64,000 bases of DNA from Deinococcus planocerae (GCF_002869765.1 NZ_PNOR01000013.1:1-64000), one strand, 5' to 3'; shown: positions 1-16,853, counted from the stretch's first letter. Made by a program: numbers and translations. Notes: generated by a model from the sequence alone, not told the origin.

Positions 1-2
1 TC

Positions 3-104
<102 letters not shown>

Positions 105-123
105 AATTTCAGCCAGACAGACC

Positions 124-537
124 CTAGCGCCCCATCTCCCCGCCGGGGTCCGCCGCGTACGCCTCCCGGTACGCCTGCTGGAGGTGCGGCAGCCCCGGCG
201 CGAGGGCCAGGGCCCGCAGCAGGCCGCCCCCGATGCGCATCCGCCCCGACGCCATCGCCGCGACCGGGTTCAGCTCGCCCATCCAGAAGGCGTGCGCGGT
301 GTCGCCGTCCATCTGAAAGGTGAGGTCGGCGGGCCCGGCGGCGTCCTCCCCGAAGGTGACGTGGGCCTCCTGACCGTCGCGGCCATCCACCCGGGCGCGC
401 AGGTCGGGAGCCGTGAGCACAAAGGCCAGGGCGAGGCGCTGGCGCAGGATCAGGCCCGCCTCCGGGGCCGCGTACCCCTGCCTGAGCACCCGGTCGAGGA
501 GGGCCTGGAGGTGCGCGGCGTCGCGGTAGGGGCTCAT
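124..537 (-). CDS. SCP2-like sterol-binding domain protein
   Basis: 137 residues from the ATG at 537. A longer in-frame extension exists upstream but is proline/arginine-rich and not conserved-looking. The sequence has the single-domain SCP2 pattern: a hydrophobic N-terminal helix, a segment in which a lipid-binding strand is followed by an acidic stretch (AAGPADLTFQMDGDTAHAF), and a C-terminal GRMRIGGGL helix. SCP2-like domains bind lipids or acyl groups in the cytosol. The gene is convergent with the IS fragment and divergent from the small gene at 690. The physiological ligand cannot be read from the sequence. Confidence 0.6.
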   Translation of the reverse strand: MSPYRDAAHLQALLDRVLRQGYAAPEAGLILRQRLALAFVLTAPDLRARVDGRDGQEAHVTFGEDAAGPADLTFQMDGDTAHAFWMGELNPVAAMASGRMRIGGGLLRALALAPGLPHLQQAYREAYAADPGGEMGR

Positions 538-689
538 GGGGGCAGTATCTCCGGGCCCAGGGGGCGGAGCTTTGTGTCCTGCGTCCCAGTGCCCTGCCGC
601 CCCGGGTGAGGATGGTACGCCCCTGTACACATCGGCGCCCCGGGCGGGGGTCTGATGGCCGGGCAAGACCAGTTCAAAGGAGGTAGGGC

Positions 690-986
690 ATGAATCAGCA
701 GCTTCAACAGACCTTGCAGGCTCTTCAGGGCGGAATCACGGACGTGGACCCCAGCGCCGCCGCGAGCGTCGTGACGGACTGGCACCAGACCCTGAGTGGG
801 GTTCCGGGCGCCGAGACCTTGGTGGACCAACTCGCCGAACTGCAAGGCGCCCTGTCCTCGGGTGACCTGGAGCAGGCCGCCAGTCTGCTGCCGGGCCTGG
901 GCCGCGAGACCGAGCGGCTCGTGGACGTCGCCCCCGCCGAGGACCAGGACGGCCTGCGCCAGCTCGCCTCCGCGCTTCAGGGCTGA
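690..986 (+). CDS. Small Gln/Leu-rich hypothetical protein
   Basis: 98 residues with a strong ribosome-binding site (AAAGGAGGT, about 6 nt before ATG 690). The product is acidic and mostly alpha-helical, with Leu/Gln/Ala heptad-like spacing and no Cys. It has no signal peptide or membrane segment. The composition suggests a small soluble helical bundle. I do not recognise a family. It is followed at 1066 by a methyltransferase-like gene with its own leaderless-type start. Confidence 0.7.
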   Translation: MNQQLQQTLQALQGGITDVDPSAAASVVTDWHQTLSGVPGAETLVDQLAELQGALSSGDLEQAASLLPGLGRETERLVDVAPAEDQDGLRQLASALQG

Positions 987-1065
987 GCCCTCCTCCCCCC
1001 CCGCCCCCGCCCGGTTCACCCCCGGCGGGGGCTTCTCGCTGCCGGGCCGCCCTACCCTGCTGGGC

Positions 1066-2004
1066 GTGCCTCCCGCCGACCTCACCTTCACCCACGAGCC
1101 CATGTCCGTCCTCCTGCCCGCCGTGCGCGCGGCCCTCTCGGAGCGGGGAGAGGTCGCGCTGACCGTGCCCGACCCGGACGCGGGCGTGGGCCGGTACGCG
1201 GGGGAGACGACGCCGTACGGTCTGCACCGTCCCTGGCAGGTCTGGGCCGACCTCGCCGATCTCCTCGGCGCGCACCTGCTCACCCCCGACCGGGCGGGGG
1301 AGGGGCGGGTCCGGGTGCGGCTGAGGACCTACGCCAGCGTGCCCGCCCCCGACGCGGGGGGCTACGGCGCGGGCGGCGAGTGGGCGCGGGTGGACAAGCT
1401 CGAAGACCCCGTGTTCCTCTTCACGCTGGTGGAAGCCCTGCGGCGGGTCAATCCATCGGACGGCGGACGGGTGCTCGCCCTCGGGGTGAACGGGGGGCGG
1501 GAGCTGGACGCGCTGCCCCTCGCCTTCCCGGGGCGGAGCCTCGACGTGCTCGGGGTGGACCTCGACGAGACGGCCCTCGCGCTCGCCCGCGTCCTGCATC
1601 CTGGCGCGACCTTCCGGACGCTCGACGTGAACACGCTTCCCGACCCCGCCCAGCACCGTCCGGAACTGGGCCGCTTCGACCTCGTGCTGGCGCTGAGTCT
1701 GCTCCAGAGTCCGGGGGTGGGACTGGAGAACGTGCTGCGGGCCCTGCGCCGGGAACACCTGACGCCTACCGGGGGCCTGGTCCTCGGCTTCCCGAATGCC
1801 CGTTACCGGGACGGCTTCCTCAGCTACGGCGCCCGCACGCGCAACTTCACCCGGCCCGACCTCAGCCTCCTCCTCGCCGATGTGGCCGCCGCCCGGCGCC
1901 AGCTTCAGAAACACGGCTTCAAGGTCTTCGTGACCGGGAAGTACGAACTTCTCGTGACGGCGATCCCGGCGGGCATGCCGACGCCGCGCGGGCTGGAACT
2001 TTAG
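1066..2004 (+). CDS. Class I SAM-dependent methyltransferase-like protein
   Basis: About 312 residues. The frame is open further upstream, but that part overlaps the previous gene. A TACCCT hexamer lies 7 nt before GTG 1066, which fits a leaderless start; ATG 1102 is the alternative. A Rossmann-type core is visible: RVLALGVNGGRELDAL (motif I), an acidic residue in LDVLGVDLDE (motif II), then FDLVLALSLLQ and a GGLVLGFPN strand. These are class I methyltransferase hallmarks, but the motif I glycine pattern is unusual, so activity is inferred only. The substrate is unknown. Confidence 0.6.
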   Translation: MPPADLTFTHEPMSVLLPAVRAALSERGEVALTVPDPDAGVGRYAGETTPYGLHRPWQVWADLADLLGAHLLTPDRAGEGRVRVRLRTYASVPAPDAGGYGAGGEWARVDKLEDPVFLFTLVEALRRVNPSDGGRVLALGVNGGRELDALPLAFPGRSLDVLGVDLDETALALARVLHPGATFRTLDVNTLPDPAQHRPELGRFDLVLALSLLQSPGVGLENVLRALRREHLTPTGGLVLGFPNARYRDGFLSYGARTRNFTRPDLSLLLADVAAARRQLQKHGFKVFVTGKYELLVTAIPAGMPTPRGLEL

Positions 2005-2074
2005 GAGGGCAAAGAGAGAAGGGCGGCCCTGGCCCCACCCGGAACCCGTGCCGCCCCGCGACTTTCTGTGCCGC

Positions 2075-2293
2075 CTACTCGGTGTCGCTCGGCCCCGGCA
2101 GGCCGCCCCCGCCCGCTCCCGTGAGGCCCTGGAGGTTCTGCTCGAGCTCTTCGAGCTTCTGCTCGGAGTCCACCCCGCCCTCCAGCCCGTTCGCGTTCAT
2201 GTCGCCGGAGGCACCCTGCATCCCCTCGTCGATGGTGTCTTGCAGGTCGATGTCGCTGGGGTCGTTGAGCTCCCGGCTCTTGTAGTCGGTCAT
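2075..2293 (-). CDS. Small acidic hypothetical protein
   Basis: About 72 residues from ATG 2293. A second ATG at 2302 lies only 1 nt from the GGGAG motif, whereas 2293 lies 10 nt from it, so 2293 is preferred. The product is strongly acidic, with an N-terminal MTDYKSRELNDPSD segment, a short coiled-coil-like stretch (QKLEELEQNLQGL) and a Gly/Pro tail. It has no membrane segment and no recognisable domain. Similar acidic small proteins are common in Deinococcus, but I cannot assign a role. Confidence 0.55.
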   Translation of the reverse strand: MTDYKSRELNDPSDIDLQDTIDEGMQGASGDMNANGLEGGVDSEQKLEELEQNLQGLTGAGGGGLPGPSDTE

Positions 2294-2400
2294 GCCGTCC
2301 ATGCTCCCGGCCCTTCGTGAGCCCGGCGGGGGCGGCGGCCCAAGCCGCCTTTACCCAAGGGAAGAGGCCCCCACCGGGAGCCTCGGCGCCGACCGTTTCC

Positions 2401-2760
2401 CTACCTCCGGCTGCCCACCGCGAGCAGCGCCCCGAAGAGGGCGAGGTTCTTCATGAAGTGGGTCTGCTGGTGAAACCGCTCCGCGCCGCTCTTGTCCCAG
2501 AAGGGGTGGCCGATCACGGTGGTGGGAATCAGGCTGGCGGCGAGGGCCGTGCTCGCGGCGCGGGGGGTGATGCCCAGGGCGAGGAGGGCGCCCGCGCCGA
2601 GCATGACGGCGCTGTTGGCCTTGACGGCGAGTTCGGGCTGGGGAATCTCGGCGCCCCGGGCCGCGCGCACGATGGGGCCGGGGTTTTGCAAGTGGTCCAG
2701 GCCGTTTTTGATGAAGATGCTCGCCAGCAGCGCCCGTCCGATGAATCCAGTCACACCCAT
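2401..2760 (-). CDS. DoxX-family membrane protein
   Basis: 119 residues. The RBS is good (AAAGGAGG before ATG 2760). The N-terminal GRALLASIFIKNGLDHL, the central ALLALGITPRAASTALAASLIPTT helices and the FMKNLALFGALLAVGSR end give a four-helix DoxX profile. DoxX-type proteins are inner-membrane proteins linked to redox or quinol-related roles in some bacteria, but this member has no diagnostic active site. A second DoxX-like gene occurs at 43567. No operon partner is obvious. Confidence 0.8.
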   Translation of the reverse strand: MGVTGFIGRALLASIFIKNGLDHLQNPGPIVRAARGAEIPQPELAVKANSAVMLGAGALLALGITPRAASTALAASLIPTTVIGHPFWDKSGAERFHQQTHFMKNLALFGALLAVGSRR

Positions 2761-2828
2761 GCCCCATCCTCCTTTGGTCTCGCGCGGAGTCTAGCGCACC
2801 CCGGTCCCGGGGGCCCGGAACAGCGAAC

Positions 2829-3544
<716 letters not shown>

Positions 3545-3548
<4 letters not shown>

Positions 3549-4369
3549 GTGCTCACCTGCATCACCCGGCTATTGTGCCCGCCTTCGCCCGTCAGCGTGG
3601 TGATCACGGCCCGCGCCCGCTCCGGGTTCCCCGTCACGAGGTAGGTGACGCTCCCGGCCCGCGTCCCCTCCCGCCGCAAGCCGGAGCCGCACAGCACGTT
3701 GCGGGTGTGCCGCGCGACCGCCGCCCCGCTGTCCACCAGGGCGAAGGTGTCCCCGAACTCCGCCCGGATGCTGCCCGCCAGAAAGGGGTAATGGGTGCAG
3801 CCCAGGACGAGCTGATCGGCCCCGGCGTCCCGCAGCGGGGTCAGGACCTCCCGCAGCACCGCCCGCACCTCGCCGCTCTGCGCCCGACCCGATTCCACCA
3901 GCGGCACGAGGTCGGCGCTCACAGCGGTCAGGACCCGCACCCCGGCGGGCTCGGCCCACTGCCGGATCACGCCTTGCAGCAGCGAGCCCCGCAGGGTGCC
4001 GGGGGTCGCCAGCACGCCCACCACGCCCGACTGTGTGGCCGCGACCGCGGGCTTGACGGCGGGCACGAGGCCGATCACCGGGAAGGGCCCCTCGCCCGAC
4101 CCGTACCGCTCCCGCAGGTGCGTCAGGCTGAAGGCCGAGGCCGTGTTGCACGCGACGACGACGCCCTTGGCGCCCCGTTCGTGCAGCGCCGCCACCGCCC
4201 GCGCCGTGAGGTCGCGGATGTCCTCGTCCGTCCGCTCGCCGTAGGGCACATGTTCGGTGTCCGCGAGGTACAGGAAGTCCTCGCCCGGCAGCGCCCGCCG
4301 CAACTCGGCGAGGACGCTCAGGCCGCCGACGCCGCTGTCGAAGACTCCGAGGGGGGCATCACGGCTCAT
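3545..4369 (-). CDS. murI: Glutamate racemase
   Basis: 274 residues. The cofactor-independent enzyme converts L- to D-glutamate for peptidoglycan. Both catalytic cysteines are in their motifs: C74 in VACNTAS and C191 in LGCTHYPF, with D11-S12 in the N-terminal VFDSGVGG loop and PYG at 42-44. No Shine-Dalgarno is evident. A TATCAT hexamer lies 9 nt upstream of the ATG on this strand, so the mRNA may be nearly leaderless. The 3' end overlaps rph by 4 nt. Confidence 0.95.
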
Positions 4370-4445
4370 CGGGGAGGATGATAGTGCGCGGGACGCGGGG
4401 AAAGAACGAACCTCCCGCGTCCCGCGCCCCGCTCTGTGCCTCCCC

Positions 4446-5660
4446 TCAGTCCAGCGCCTCCCGGATCGTCTCCCCCAGTGCTTTCAACCCGGTGTCGATC
4501 TGTTGCGGTGTCGCGCTCGAATAGCTCAGGCGCATGGTGTTGTGCCCGCCGCCCAGCGCGAAGAAGGGGTTGCCCGGCACGTAGGCCACCTTGCGCGCCA
4601 CCGCCCGCGCGAGCATGGGCTGGGTATCGGTCCCCTCCGGCAGCGTGACCCACAGGAACATCCCGCCCTCGGGCGTGGTGTGGTGGATGCCCGCCGGGAG
4701 GTGCTCGCCGATCTTCGCCACCATGTTCCGCGCCCGCTCCCCGTAGGCCCGCTTGACGAGCTCGATCTGGCGCGGCATCACGTCGTCCACGAGTTCGGTG
4801 ACGATCATCTGGTTGAGGGTCGGCGTGTGGAGGTCCGCCCCCTGCTTCGCCTGCACCACCTTGCCGATGATGGGCGTGGCGGCCTGGAGCCAGGCGTCGC
4901 GCAGCCCCGGCACGAGCGTCTTGGAAAAGGAACTGGAGTAGATGACATGGCTGCGCTCGGGGTCGCCCGCCAGCTCCAGCGCCAGTTCGTAGAGGCTCGG
5001 CAACTCCTCGCCCGTGAAGCGCAGCTTGCCGTAGGGGTCGTCCTCGATCACGAGCACCCCGTACCGCGCCGTCAGCTCGACCAATCGGCGGCGGCGCTCC
5101 AGGCTGAGCGTGCGGCCCGTCGGGTTCTGGAAATTGGGGATGGCGTAGAGCAGCTTGGCGGGCTGGGCCCTCAGCACGGCCTCCAGCGCGTCCACGTCGA
5201 TGCCGTGGTCGTCGGTGGGAAGCTGCACGTAGCGCGGCCCGTACGGCTGGAAGGACTGCAAGGCCCCCAGGTACGTCGGCGACTCGACGAGCACCACGTC
5301 CCCCTCGTCGATCAGGACCTTGCCCAGGAGGTCGAGCCCCTGCTGGCTTCCGGTCACGATCTGGACGTTGTGGGGCTGGATTCCGGCCCGGTCCGCGATC
5401 CAGCGGCGCAGCGGCGGGTGGCCCTCGGTGGTGGAGTATTGCAGCGCCGCCGCCCCGTAGCGGGTGAGCACGGCGTCCGTCGCCCGGCGCACGTCCTCGA
5501 TGGGGAAGAGTTCGGGGGCGGGAAGGCCGCCCGCAAAGCTGATGACGTCGGGTTCCTGGGTGATCTTGAGGATCTCGCGGATGGCGCTCGCGTTCATGCG
5601 CCGGGCCCGCTCGGCCATCCGCGCCGTGAAGTCGGGCACGGGGAGGGTAGGGGTCGTCAT
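4446..5660 (-). CDS. PLP-dependent aminotransferase, LysN/2-aminoadipate type
   Basis: 404 residues, fold type I. N-terminal ISFAGGLPAPELFP (about 40-53) and the ALQYSTTEGHPPLR segment are typical of the MocR-related, LysN-like aminotransferases. NPTGR (179-183), D207/Y210 in IEDDPYG and the PLP Schiff-base lysine K247 in SSSFSKTLVPGLR are all present. Relatives in Thermus act on 2-aminoadipate in lysine synthesis and on branched-chain or aromatic amino acids. The substrate here is inferred from that. It is divergent from fba. Confidence 0.85.
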   Translation of the reverse strand: MTTPTLPVPDFTARMAERARRMNASAIREILKITQEPDVISFAGGLPAPELFPIEDVRRATDAVLTRYGAAALQYSTTEGHPPLRRWIADRAGIQPHNVQIVTGSQQGLDLLGKVLIDEGDVVLVESPTYLGALQSFQPYGPRYVQLPTDDHGIDVDALEAVLRAQPAKLLYAIPNFQNPTGRTLSLERRRRLVELTARYGVLVIEDDPYGKLRFTGEELPSLYELALELAGDPERSHVIYSSSFSKTLVPGLRDAWLQAATPIIGKVVQAKQGADLHTPTLNQMIVTELVDDVMPRQIELVKRAYGERARNMVAKIGEHLPAGIHHTTPEGGMFLWVTLPEGTDTQPMLARAVARKVAYVPGNPFFALGGGHNTMRLSYSSATPQQIDTGLKALGETIREALD

Positions 5661-5748
5661 GGCCCCATCCTACCGTCCGGGGGAGCCGGGTTCATTCCGC
5701 CTCCCACCCCCGGCGGGTAGAGTGGAACCCGCCAAAGGAGGCCCCACC

Positions 5749-6666
<918 letters not shown>

Positions 6667-6790
6667 GCTCGCCTCTGCCCGCCCTATCAGATGCCCGCCG
6701 CGAAGGTGACGGGCACCTGACGCCCCCGTGAGGTGGAATGAGTCTGGGAGCGCTGAATTCTCACCCGGGCGCCGTATCCTCACCTTCGGC

Positions 6791-7513
6791 ATGGTCGCCC
6801 CCCGTCTTCTTCTCCAGCCGCTGCTTGCCCTCGCCGTCACGGTGACGGGCACGCTCGCGCTGGCGGGCACGGCCTCGCTGCCCGCGCCGGGCACGTGGGC
6901 GGCCAAACTCGGGGCGCTGTTGCCGCAGCCGGGACAGGCGGTGCAGCTTATGGAGCAGCGGCCCCGGCTGACGCTGGTGGAGTTGCAGCAGCGGGTGACG
7001 CGGGTAGGCGGCAGCCCCGACGCCCTGCGCGCGGTGATGATGAGCGCCGCCAAGGGCCAGAAACCCACCTACGACGAGCGCCTGGGCCTGACCCGCGAGG
7101 AGTTCGAGCGTTACCTCGTCTTCCAGCCGGTCCTCGCCACCACGGGCAAGGTGCTCAAGCTGCCCCTGACCCGCGAGGGCAACCGGTTGCGCTTCGGGGA
7201 CGCTCCCGGTCTCGGGGGGGTCCTGCGCGGCCTGGTGCTCGACCTGACCACCGGGGAGCTGCGCACGCCCGAGGGCTTTGCCACCAAGCCCCGCGCCATC
7301 CTGGCGAACACCGCCCCCGACCGCATCCTCGACATCCGCGGCGGCTACGAGTGGGTGGTCAAGGGCAACAGCCCGGTCACGCAAAACGGGGTGAACGGGC
7401 AACTGCAACTCCTGCAACTCACGGGCGGGCAGGTCATCTTCAGCTACTACCGCCTGAGCATGTTGCACGGCACGATCCAGGAAGGCGGCGTGGTCTTCGG
7501 CTACACGCGCTGA
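6791..7513 (+). CDS. Secreted hypothetical protein
   Basis: 240 residues from ATG 6791. An upstream in-frame ATG at 6728 would only add a non-signal-like extension. The first about 28 residues form a signal peptide (a positive MVAPR, a hydrophobic LLLQPLLALAVTVTGTLALAG core, then a small-residue cleavage region). The mature part has no Cys, mixed alpha/beta predictions, and a segment on thresholds or ratios is not discernible. A TATCCT hexamer lies 10 nt before the start. I do not recognise the family. It precedes an exported protease gene by 102 bp. Confidence 0.65.
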   Translation: MVAPRLLLQPLLALAVTVTGTLALAGTASLPAPGTWAAKLGALLPQPGQAVQLMEQRPRLTLVELQQRVTRVGGSPDALRAVMMSAAKGQKPTYDERLGLTREEFERYLVFQPVLATTGKVLKLPLTREGNRLRFGDAPGLGGVLRGLVLDLTTGELRTPEGFATKPRAILANTAPDRILDIRGGYEWVVKGNSPVTQNGVNGQLQLLQLTGGQVIFSYYRLSMLHGTIQEGGVVFGYTR

Positions 7514-7615
7514 GCCTCGCGGCCCGGGCCAAGATGACGCGCCCCTGACCCCACTTCAAGGATTCCTCACCCGGGCTTCAGGGCGCGTCACCGGGCCCCC
7601 GCTAGGCTGCCCGGT

Positions 7616-10120
<2,505 letters not shown>

Positions 10121-10145
10121 GCGGTCAGCCGCCAGCCGAGAGCGG

Positions 10146-10184
10146 GGGGAGGCGACCACCTGGCGCCTCCCCTTCGCCTTTTCC
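10146..10184 (+). terminator. Putative Rho-independent terminator after the subtilase
   Basis: A 9-bp GC stem (10146-10154 with 10164-10172) and a 9-nt loop, followed by a pyrimidine run containing TTTT at about 10179. It lies 26 bp after the protease stop and before the CBS gene. Confidence 0.6.
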
Positions 10185-10242
10185 TGGCCTTCTTTAGCAA
10201 GTTCCCACGGCAAGGGGGCCCTGCGGGGATTACGGTTCACCT

Positions 10243-10671
10243 ATGCCGACACTTCGAGACATCATGACGCCCAACCCCGTCACCGTAGACCCGCAGGCGA
10301 CGCTCAAGGAGGTCGCCACGCTGATGCTGGAGCAAGACATCGGCGCGGTGCTGGTCATGGAGGGCGACCGACCGACGGGCATCATCACCGACCGCGACAT
10401 CGTGATCCGGGCGGTCGCCTACGGCCACGACTACGGCACGGCGGTCACCGACTACACGACGGGCGACGTGGTGACGATGGACGCCGACACCTCCGTCGAG
10501 CAGGCCGCCGGAGAGATGGCCCGGCTGCAACTGCGCCGCCTGCCCGTCACCGAGAATGGCCGCGTGGTGGGCATGGTCAGCCTCGGCGACCTCGCCGTGC
10601 GCGCCGAGGGCAACGCCGACGAGCAGGCCCTCCAGGGCGTGAGCGTGCCGAGCGACCAGAACAACAGCTAA
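10243..10671 (+). CDS. CBS-pair domain protein
   Basis: 142 residues made of two CBS motifs (about 8-62 and 73-128), beginning LRDIMTPNPVTV and VTDYTTGDVVTM. Characteristic GIITDRDIVIR and GMVSLGDLAVR strands end each repeat. Stand-alone CBS pairs sense adenine nucleotides or related ligands and act as allosteric switches. No effector domain is attached here. TACGGT lies 6 nt upstream of the ATG, so the transcript is probably leaderless. Confidence 0.85.
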   Translation: MPTLRDIMTPNPVTVDPQATLKEVATLMLEQDIGAVLVMEGDRPTGIITDRDIVIRAVAYGHDYGTAVTDYTTGDVVTMDADTSVEQAAGEMARLQLRRLPVTENGRVVGMVSLGDLAVRAEGNADEQALQGVSVPSDQNNS

Positions 10672-10686
10672 GGCGGACCGCAGAAC

Positions 10687-10720
10687 AGGGCCGTCCCCGG
10701 GTTTCGGAGGCGGCCCTTTC
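10687..10720 (+). terminator. Hairpin terminator after the CBS gene
   Basis: AGGGCCG (10687-10693) pairs with CGGCCCT (10711-10717), with a partly paired interior, followed by TTTC. It lies 15 bp after the CBS stop codon. Confidence 0.5.
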
Positions 10721-11024
10721 CACAGGCCCTCAGCGGCGGCGCGGCAGGCTCAGGAGGCCCGGGGATGAGTGCGGCGGGTAAAAGCTCGCGCCGAAGCCCT
10801 CTCCATCACCGGGTACCCGACCTGCCGGCTCAGAAAGCTCCACGTCGGGCGCAGGGGGCAGCGTGATCCTCCCCGCCGCGAGCAGGATCAGACCGCCGAC
10901 CTGCCGGTTCGCTTCCTGACCTGCTCGCGTGGTCTCATTCTTGGGAGCCGCGTGCAGCCTTCGTCTTCCGCGCTCCAGTGCAGAGCGGCGGGTGCCGGGG
11001 GAACATCTGGCACGCCAAAGGAGA
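10721..11024. other. Gap between CBS gene and dnaJ with no convincing gene
   Basis: About 300 bp between the two facing terminators. Open frames on both strands cross it (for example a minus-strand frame ending at 10730), but none has a ribosome-binding site, recognisable motifs, or codon use clearly like the neighbours. The minus frame carries an odd proline-rich VELSEPAGRVPGDGEG stretch and may be a decayed gene. I see no RNA gene here. Confidence 0.4.
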
Positions 11025-11055
11025 GAGACCGTCTCCGTAGCCAGGAAACGGTCCC
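11025..11055 (-). terminator. Terminator of the dnaK-grpE-dnaJ operon
   Basis: A 12-bp, nearly perfect stem (11025-11036 with 11044-11055) with a 7-nt loop, 15 bp beyond the dnaJ stop. On the minus strand it is followed by a pyrimidine stretch with TTT. On the plus strand TTTT follows directly, so it may work in both directions. Confidence 0.6.
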
Positions 11056-11069
11056 TTTTCGCTCCTCGT

Positions 11070-11990
<921 letters not shown>

Positions 11991-12011
11991 CGCTCCTCCT
12001 TTGAGGGTTGA

Positions 12012-12058
12012 GGAGTGAGGGGTCAGGGATGAGGTGCCTGCCTAACTCCTCACCCCTT
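12012..12058. repeat. Intra-operonic inverted repeat between grpE and dnaJ
   Basis: Arms 12012-12024 and 12046-12058 pair over 13 positions with one mismatch and one G-T. There is no T-tail. The arms are built from GAGGAGTGAGGGG-like words, like hairpins in other operon gaps of this window. It may modulate dnaJ expression or mRNA processing. Confidence 0.5.
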
Positions 12059-12070
12059 TGCCCCACCCCC

Positions 12071-12712
<642 letters not shown>

Positions 12713-12763
12713 GGTGGGGCCTCGCCTTCTGAACATGCCTTTGAAGATAGGGGCTAGAGGAGA

Positions 12764-12795
12764 GGGGAGAGGGGCACGCTGGCCGTCCTCTCCCC
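12764..12795. repeat. Intra-operonic inverted repeat between dnaK and grpE
   Basis: A perfect 9-bp stem, GGGGAGAGG (12764-12772) with CCTCTCCCC (12787-12795), with no T-tail. It sits in the 108-bp dnaK-grpE gap and is of the same style as the grpE-dnaJ hairpin. Confidence 0.5.
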
Positions 12796-12820
12796 CTGAA
12801 GTCTGTGTCTGGAGCGGACG

Positions 12821-14716
<1,896 letters not shown>

Positions 14717-14778
14717 GTTTGACTCCTTGGCTATGGGGGATGCTGCGCCCTGTGCGGGAACAGTCCTAAACTGACCAC

Positions 14779-14807
14779 AGCATAAGCCCACAGTTACCAA
14801 GAGTCAA
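14779..14807 (-). promoter_or_regulatory. dnaK promoter (-35/-10)
   Basis: Read on the minus strand: -35 TTGACT (14807-14802), a 17-bp spacer and -10 TATGCT (14784-14779), 62 bp before the dnaK ATG. It is the best housekeeping-sigma match in this interval, and the HAIR site begins 4 bp upstream of its -35. Confidence 0.75.
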
Positions 14808-14811
14808 TAGA

Positions 14812-14832
14812 GTTGAGTGCGGTACGCTCAAG
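14812..14832. promoter_or_regulatory. HAIR-like HspR operator
   Basis: The sequence reads GTTGAGT-N7-GCTCAAG, against the HspR consensus CTTGAGT-N7-ACTCAAG (two mismatches, both at the first base of a half-site). HspR is the MerR-family heat-shock repressor of actinobacteria and Deinococcus. The position, just upstream of the dnaK -35 and between dnaK and ftsH, fits a repressor site. The hspR gene is not in this window. Confidence 0.75.
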
Positions 14833-14981
14833 ATTCAAGGTTGAGTCAACGGGAGCGGAGTCCGGTCAGGCTGGACCCGACCTTCACACATCGCCATTTC
14901 GGTTCCAGAGTTTTTCTTCATCCGCGGCCTACACTGAGGCATGATGCCCGGACAAAGCAGCGAGGGGAGCAGGGCCAGCGG

Positions 14982-16853
14982 ATGAAACGAGCCTCCTGGG
15001 GGTGGGGACTGGCCGCCGCCGTGATCGCGCTGCTCCTCCTGATCAGCCTGGTTGCCCCGCGCGGGCGTCCCGGCGAACTGCCACTCGAAGACTTCACCGC
15101 CGCCCTGCGCGCCGGGCAGGTGGCGACCGCCAACGTGCAGTACCAGAACAACACCGCCCTGCTCACGGGCCGACTCGAAGACGGCCAGGACTACCGCACC
15201 CGCACCCTGGCCGCCGACCCGGCCATCAGCCTCGCCCAGTTGCAGGCCGCCGGGGTCAACGTCTCCCTCGCTTCCAACACCCGCCTGAGCCCCATCGCCG
15301 TGCTCAGCGGGCTGCTGACCCTTTTGCTCATCATCGGTCTGGTGGTGCTGCTGTTGCGCGGTCGCCAGAGCGGCGGGACGGACGCCGCGAGCACGTTCGG
15401 CAAGTCGAAGGCGGCGGTGATCGCCGAGGGCCAGATCAAGCTGACCTTTGCGGATGTGGCCGGTTGCGACGAGGCCAAGCAGGACTTGCAGGAAGTCGTC
15501 GACTTCCTGCGCCAACCCGAACGCTACCACCAGCTCGGCGCCCGCATCCCCCACGGCGTGCTCCTCGTCGGTCCTCCCGGAAGTGGCAAGACCCTCCTTG
15601 CGAAAGCCGTCGCAGGTGAGGCCAAGGTGCCGTACTTCTCGATCTCGGGTTCGGACTTCGTGGAGATGTTCGTCGGGGTGGGGGCAGCCCGGGTCCGTGA
15701 CCTGTTCGAGCAGGCGCGCAAGAGTTCTCCGTGCATCGTCTTCATCGACGAGATCGACGCGGTGGGTCGTAAACGTGGTGTGAACCTGCAAGGCGGGAAT
15801 GATGAGCGCGAACAGACCCTGAACCAGTTGCTGGTGGAGATGGACGGGTTCGGCAGCGGGCAGGAGGTGATCATCCTGGCGGCGACCAATAGGCCGGATG
15901 TGCTGGACGCAGCCCTGCTGCGTCCCGGGAGATTTGACCGTCAGGTCGTCGTCGATGCCCCCGACGTACGCGGCAGGGAACAGATTCTCAGGATTCATGC
16001 GCGGACCAAGCCGCTCGATCCCAGCGTCGATCTCGGGGTGGTGGCACGGAGAACGGCGGGAATGGTGGGGGCGGACCTGGAGAACCTGCTCAACGAGGCG
16101 GCGTTACAAGCCGCTCGTGCTGGGCGCAGCCGGATTACCGGGCGGGATGTGGACGAGGCCAGGGACCGGGTGCTGATGGGACCCGAACGCCGCAGTCTGG
16201 TCGTCAGGGAAGCCGACCGCAAGGTGACGGCGTATCACGAGGTCGGTCACGCTCTCGCCGCCCAGCTTCTGCCCCACGCGGACAAGGCGCACAAGCTGAC
16301 CATCGTGCCGCGGGGGCGCTCTCTCGGCTCGGCGCTGTATACGCCGGAGGACCGGATGCACCACACCCGGGCGGCGCTGCTCGACCGCATCTGCGTGGCG
16401 CTCGCCGGGCACGCGGCGGAGCAGGTCGCTACCGGACAGGTGACGACGGGCGCGGCGAGCGACTTCCAGCAGGCGACGAACCTCGCCCGGCGGATGGTGA
16501 CCGAGTGGGGGATGTCGGGCGTGGGCCAAATCGCGCTCGCGCAGGAGAGCGAGGGGTATCTCGGGTACGGGCCGCAGCAGGGGGCCTACAGCGACCACAC
16601 CGCCGAGCGCATCGACGGGGCGCTGAGCGAGATTCTCAACGGGCAGTACGACCGCGCCGTGACCCTGCTGACCGAGCACGCGCACGTCCTCCACCGCCTG
16701 ACCGACGCGCTGATGGTCCGCGAGTTCCTGACCGGGGACGACGTGCGGACCATCCTCGCGGGGGGCACGCTGCCGGAGGTGAACCCGCCCAGAACGGCGG
16801 GCGACCCCGACGGCCCCGCCCCCCACCCCGGCCTGACGCCCGACCCCGCCTGA
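14982..16853 (+). CDS. ftsH: ATP-dependent zinc metalloprotease FtsH
   Basis: 623 residues from ATG 14982. TM1 is at about 7-25, followed by a small periplasmic region and TM2 at 103-125. The AAA domain has Walker A GPPGSGKT (197-204), Walker B IDEID (255-259) and the second region of homology at [19 protein letters not shown]. The zinc site is HEVGH (419-423), with the third ligand expected in TTGAASDF. It is a membrane-bound quality-control protease, and its divergence from dnaK across a HAIR site suggests heat induction. The C-terminus is Pro-rich. No strong SD precedes the start. Confidence 0.94.
   Translation: MKRASWGWGLAAAVIALLLLISLVAPRGRPGELPLEDFTAALRAGQVATANVQYQNNTALLTGRLEDGQDYRTRTLAADPAISLAQLQAAGVNVSLASNTRLSPIAVLSGLLTLLLIIGLVVLLLRGRQSGGTDAASTFGKSKAAVIAEGQIKLTFADVAGCDEAKQDLQEVVDFLRQPERYHQLGARIPHGVLLVGPPGSGKTLLAKAVAGEAKVPYFSISGSDFVEMFVGVGAARVRDLFEQARKSSPCIVFIDEIDAVGRKRGVNLQGGNDEREQTLNQLLVEMDGFGSGQEVIILAATNRPDVLDAALLRPGRFDRQVVVDAPDVRGREQILRIHARTKPLDPSVDLGVVARRTAGMVGADLENLLNEAALQAARAGRSRITGRDVDEARDRVLMGPERRSLVVREADRKVTAYHEVGHALAAQLLPHADKAHKLTIVPRGRSLGSALYTPEDRMHHTRAALLDRICVALAGHAAEQVATGQVTTGAASDFQQATNLARRMVTEWGMSGVGQIALAQESEGYLGYGPQQGAYSDHTAERIDGALSEILNGQYDRAVTLLTEHAHVLHRLTDALMVREFLTGDDVRTILAGGTLPEVNPPRTAGDPDGPAPHPGLTPDPA

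Noticed and set aside
14920..14981. ftsH promoter with TACACT as -10
   Set aside because: A plausible -10 exists near 14930, but no acceptable -35 at 16-18 bp was found, so it is not listed.
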